Below, piece by piece: positions 61,556 through 64,000 of a stretch of 64,000 nucleotides of DNA. A program made the position numbers and the translations under genes. The notes beneath the pieces were generated by a model. That model did no database searches, was not told where the DNA came from, and was given only the letters and a program-made list of their open reading frames with translations. Origin of the DNA: Pseudomonas entomophila (GTDB taxonomy: Bacteria > Pseudomonadota > Gammaproteobacteria > Pseudomonadales > Pseudomonadaceae); assembly GCF_029478665.1 (NCBI RefSeq), contig NZ_JARPQB010000015.1, forward strand, positions 62,001 through 126,000, read 5' to 3'. Each line of letters starts with the position of its first letter. Within the stretch, counting starts at the first letter, position 1.

Positions 61556-63508
61556 ATGAACGATGTACTCTGGCGCCCCAGTATGTCCCGGATCGAAGCC
61601 AGCCGGATGGACGCCTTCCGCCGCCGGGTCAACCTGCGCTTCAACCTCCAGCTGGACGACTACGCGGCCCTGCACCGCTGGAGTATCGAGCACCGTCCAC
61701 AGTTCTGGCAGACCCTCAGCGAGTACTTCCACGTCCGTTGGCACAAACCGCACACCCACGTGCTGGAAGAAGGCCCACGCATGGCCGATGCCCGCTGGTT
61801 CACCGACGCCACCCTCAACTTCGCCGAACACGTGTTGCAACGGCGTGATGATCGCCCCGCAGTGATCGCGGTGCGCGAAGATGGCAGCCGTCGCCAGCTC
61901 ACTCACAACGAACTTGCCAGCCAGGTTGCGGGCTTGCAGCGCGCGTTCCGGCAAGCCGGCATCCAGCCCGGCGACCGCATTGCCGCCGTGATGCCCAACA
62001 CCTGGGAAACCCTGGTGGCCATGCTCGCCACCACCAGCCTGGGCGCGGTCTGGTCAAGCTGCTCGCCCGAGTTCGGCACCCACGGCATCATCGACCGCTT
62101 CGGCCAGATCGCCCCACGCTTGCTGATCGTCTGCGCCGGTTGCGAGTACGCGGGGAAAGCGCTCGACCTGGTGGAGAAGATCAACCAGGTCACCGAGCAA
62201 TTACCGAGCCTGGAAACAGTGCTCGTCGTGCCCTACACACGCTCTCATACCCGGGCAGACGAGTTTACCCACGCTAACGCCAGGCTATGGGACGACTTCT
62301 ACAAACCCGGTGGCGCACCGACCTTCACCGCACTGCCCTTCGACCACCCGCTGTACATCCTCTACTCCAGCGGCACCACCGGCGTGCCCAAGTGCATTGT
62401 CCACCGCGCTGGTGGCGTGCTGCTGCAACACCTCAAGGAGCACGGCCTGCACAACGATCTCAAGGCCGACGACGTGCTGTTCTACTACACCACCTGCGGT
62501 TGGATGATGTGGAACTGGCTAGTGAGCGGGCTGGCGGTCGGGGCCACCGTGGTGTTGTATGACGGTTCCCCCTTCCACCCCGGCCCCGAGCGGCTGCTCG
62601 ACCTGATTGACGCCGAAGGCATCCACGCCTTCGGCACCAGCGCCAAGTACCTGGCGGCGCTGGAGCAGGCCGGGGTGGAGCCTGCGAAGTCCCATCGCCT
62701 CGACAGCCTGCGCCTGCTGCTCAGCACCGGTTCGCCGTTGTCGCCGCACAGCTACGACTATGTGTACACCCGGGTGAAACCCGATGTGTGCCTGGCGTCC
62801 ATGTCCGGCGGTACGGATATCGTCGCCTGCTTCGTGGCGGGCAATCCTCTGCTGCCGGTACGCCGTGGCGAAATCGCCGGCAAGGCGCTGGGCATGGCGG
62901 TCGAAGTGTGGAACGCGCACGGCAAGCCGGTGATCGGCGAGAAAGGCGAGCTGGTCTGTACCCAACCGTTCCCGTCGATGCCACTGGGGTTCTGGGGGGA
63001 TGCCGATGGCAGTCGCTACCACGATGCCTATTTCAGCCAGTTCGAAAACGTCTGGTGCCAGGGTGACTACGCCGAGGAGTATCCCGGCGGCGGCCTGGTG
63101 ATCCATGGCCGCTCGGATGCCGTGCTCAACCCCGGCGGGGTGCGCATCGGCACGGCGGAAATCTACCGCCAGGTGGAAAAGGTCGAGGAGGTAGTGGAAA
63201 GCGTGGCCATCGGCCAGGACTGGGGCAACGACGTGCGCGTGGTGCTGTTCGTGCGCCTGCGCGAGGGCCTGCAACTGGACGACGCCCTGCGCCAGCACAT
63301 CCGCCAGGTGATCCGCCAGTACGCCACGCCGCGCCATGTGCCCAGCGTGATCGCCCAGGTCACCGACATCCCGCGCACCCTCAGCGGCAAACTGGTGGAA
63401 CTGGCGATCCGCAACGTGGTGCACGGCCTGCCGGTGAAGAACACCGATGCCCTGGCCAACCCCGAGGCGCTGGAGCAGTTCCGTGACCGCCCGGAGCTCA
63501 AGCTGTAG
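61556..63508 (+). CDS. Acetoacetyl-CoA synthetase
   Basis: A 650-residue adenylate-forming enzyme, the usual length for AACS. The AMP-binding signature [14 protein letters not shown] is at about residues 270-284, [11 protein letters not shown] at about 313-323 and GGTDIVACF, the A8 region [15 protein letters not shown] and the C-terminal catalytic Lys in RTLSGKLVE. It activates acetoacetate from the preceding dehydrogenase to acetoacetyl-CoA. GGAGG precedes the ATG at 61556. Its TAG stop is the TAG of a REP (63506-63508). Confidence 0.93.
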   Translation: MNDVLWRPSMSRIEASRMDAFRRRVNLRFNLQLDDYAALHRWSIEHRPQFWQTLSEYFHVRWHKPHTHVLEEGPRMADARWFTDATLNFAEHVLQRRDDRPAVIAVREDGSRRQLTHNELASQVAGLQRAFRQAGIQPGDRIAAVMPNTWETLVAMLATTSLGAVWSSCSPEFGTHGIIDRFGQIAPRLLIVCAGCEYAGKALDLVEKINQVTEQLPSLETVLVVPYTRSHTRADEFTHANARLWDDFYKPGGAPTFTALPFDHPLYILYSSGTTGVPKCIVHRAGGVLLQHLKEHGLHNDLKADDVLFYYTTCGWMMWNWLVSGLAVGATVVLYDGSPFHPGPERLLDLIDAEGIHAFGTSAKYLAALEQAGVEPAKSHRLDSLRLLLSTGSPLSPHSYDYVYTRVKPDVCLASMSGGTDIVACFVAGNPLLPVRRGEIAGKALGMAVEVWNAHGKPVIGEKGELVCTQPFPSMPLGFWGDADGSRYHDAYFSQFENVWCQGDYAEEYPGGGLVIHGRSDAVLNPGGVRIGTAEIYRQVEKVEEVVESVAIGQDWGNDVRVVLFVRLREGLQLDDALRQHIRQVIRQYATPRHVPSVIAQVTDIPRTLSGKLVELAIRNVVHGLPVKNTDALANPEALEQFRDRPELKL

Positions 63509-63589
63509 GAGCGGCTTCAGCCGCGATGCAGGCACCGCGGTGCCTGGCACCCGCCTCGCGGGTGATCGCGGCTGAAGCCGCTCCTACAG
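63505..63589. repeat. REP pair after acetoacetyl-CoA synthetase
   Basis: Inverted copies 63505-63527 and 63566-63589 (GGCTTCAGCC core). The left copy supplies the stop codon of the synthetase and the pair ends the ketone-body operon. Confidence 0.9.
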
Positions 63590-63651
63590 AGAGGCCATCG
63601 TCAGGCATAATGGCGGCCTCCATCTGCCGTCCGAAGTACAGGTACCTCGCC

Positions 63652-63927
63652 ATGAAAGCCCAAGCCCGCCACATCCTGGTCAAGACCGCTGACGAAGCCG
63701 AGAAGCTCAAGCAGCGCATCGCCAACGGCGAGGCCTTCGACGTGCTGGCGAAAAAGTTCTCCACCTGCCCCTCCGGCAAGCGCGGCGGCGACCTGGGCGA
63801 AGTGCGCCCGGGCCAGTTGGTCGGCGCCATCGACCAGGTGATCTTCAAGAAACCCCTGCGCGTGGTGCACGGGCCGATCAAGAGCAAGTTCGGCTATCAC
63901 CTGGTGCAGACGTTCTACCGCGACTGA
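63652..63927 (+). CDS. ppiC: Small parvulin-type peptidyl-prolyl isomerase (second copy)
   Basis: A 91-residue parvulin closely resembling the 93-residue one at 53166 (ARHILVKTADEAEKLKQRIA, RGGDLGEVRPGQLVGAID, FGYHLVQTF). It is more basic (many Lys) than the first copy. It has its own promoter region after the REP pair. Confidence 0.92.
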   Translation: MKAQARHILVKTADEAEKLKQRIANGEAFDVLAKKFSTCPSGKRGGDLGEVRPGQLVGAIDQVIFKKPLRVVHGPIKSKFGYHLVQTFYRD

Positions 63928-64000
63928 TCGCAGCGGATCACCTGGTATTTCTGCCAGTTGCCCGGCAACGGTTATTTACTTAAAACACAGGCAGTTCCGA
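63928..64000. other. Right-edge sequence, no gene seen
   Basis: 73 bases after the second parvulin. The last 30 bases are AT-rich (GGTTATTTACTTAAAACACA) and may belong to a promoter of the next gene. In-frame stops prevent a convincing reading on either strand. Confidence 0.5.

Noticed and set aside
63916..64000. C-terminal end of a leftward gene at the right edge
   Set aside because: A plausible-looking tail (NWQKYQVIRC) is cut by an in-frame TAA about 40 bases upstream, so no coding frame continues.

Overview
The window is a chromosomal segment of a Pseudomonas, most likely of the P. putida group. The GC content is high. Twenty copies or pairs of the palindromic REP family (GTAGGAGC followed by an inverted GGCT/AGCC-type core) lie between genes. 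The gene content also fits: ben and cat genes, mexCD-oprJ, a paralogous DksA, Crc/Hfq-type A-rich leaders and XylS/BenR boxes. I saw no rRNA, tRNA, CRISPR array, insertion sequence or phage gene.

Layout. 1-6.7 kb: a divergent catabolic-looking cluster (flavin monooxygenase fragment to the left; phenylacetaldehyde-dehydrogenase-like enzyme, LuxR regulator, MoaF, two SDRs and an outer-membrane barrel to the right). 6.7-11.1 kb: Dyp peroxidase, BASS symporter, an isolated CrtZ-like hydroxylase, a methyltransferase and MgtC with a long structured leader. 11.1-13.5 kb: a zinc-starvation operon behind a perfect Zur box (gamma-carbonic anhydrase, dihydroorotase paralogue, zinc-finger-less DksA2). 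13.7-15.8 kb: GNAT and a membrane diguanylate cyclase. 16.0-21.8 kb: mexC-mexD-oprJ without an adjacent nfxB. 21.9-29.7 kb: Rieske/FAD reductase, aldo-keto reductase, ene-reductase, LysE exporter, two cold-shock-type genes, a LysR regulator and a YdjM-type membrane protein.

29.9-40.3 kb: one long leftward benzoate operon, benABCDK-catBCA-benEF. It takes benzoate to catechol and through muconate to muconolactone, and carries two transporters and a porin. It is driven by a Pb promoter with two perfect BenR/XylS boxes, although neither benR nor catR is in the window. 40.6-42.2 kb: a DAHP synthase preceded by two tandem aromatic-rich leader peptides and a textbook attenuator.

42.2-53.0 kb: the least explained part. 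It is a leftward five-gene block of large Ig-module proteins (one with a C-terminal RCC1-like propeller), a Big2/lectin-like secreted protein and two secreted paralogues with weak resemblance to halovibrins. The block looks like a duplicated module, split in one copy and fused in the other.

53.2-63.9 kb: two small parvulins flank a YejABE-type peptide ABC transporter that lacks its ATPase gene and a ketone-body operon (GntP-type permease, 3-hydroxybutyrate dehydrogenase, acetoacetyl-CoA synthetase). The operon sits behind a sigma-54 promoter, next to its own enhancer-binding activator and two matching TCTCA-N4-YGAGA sites.
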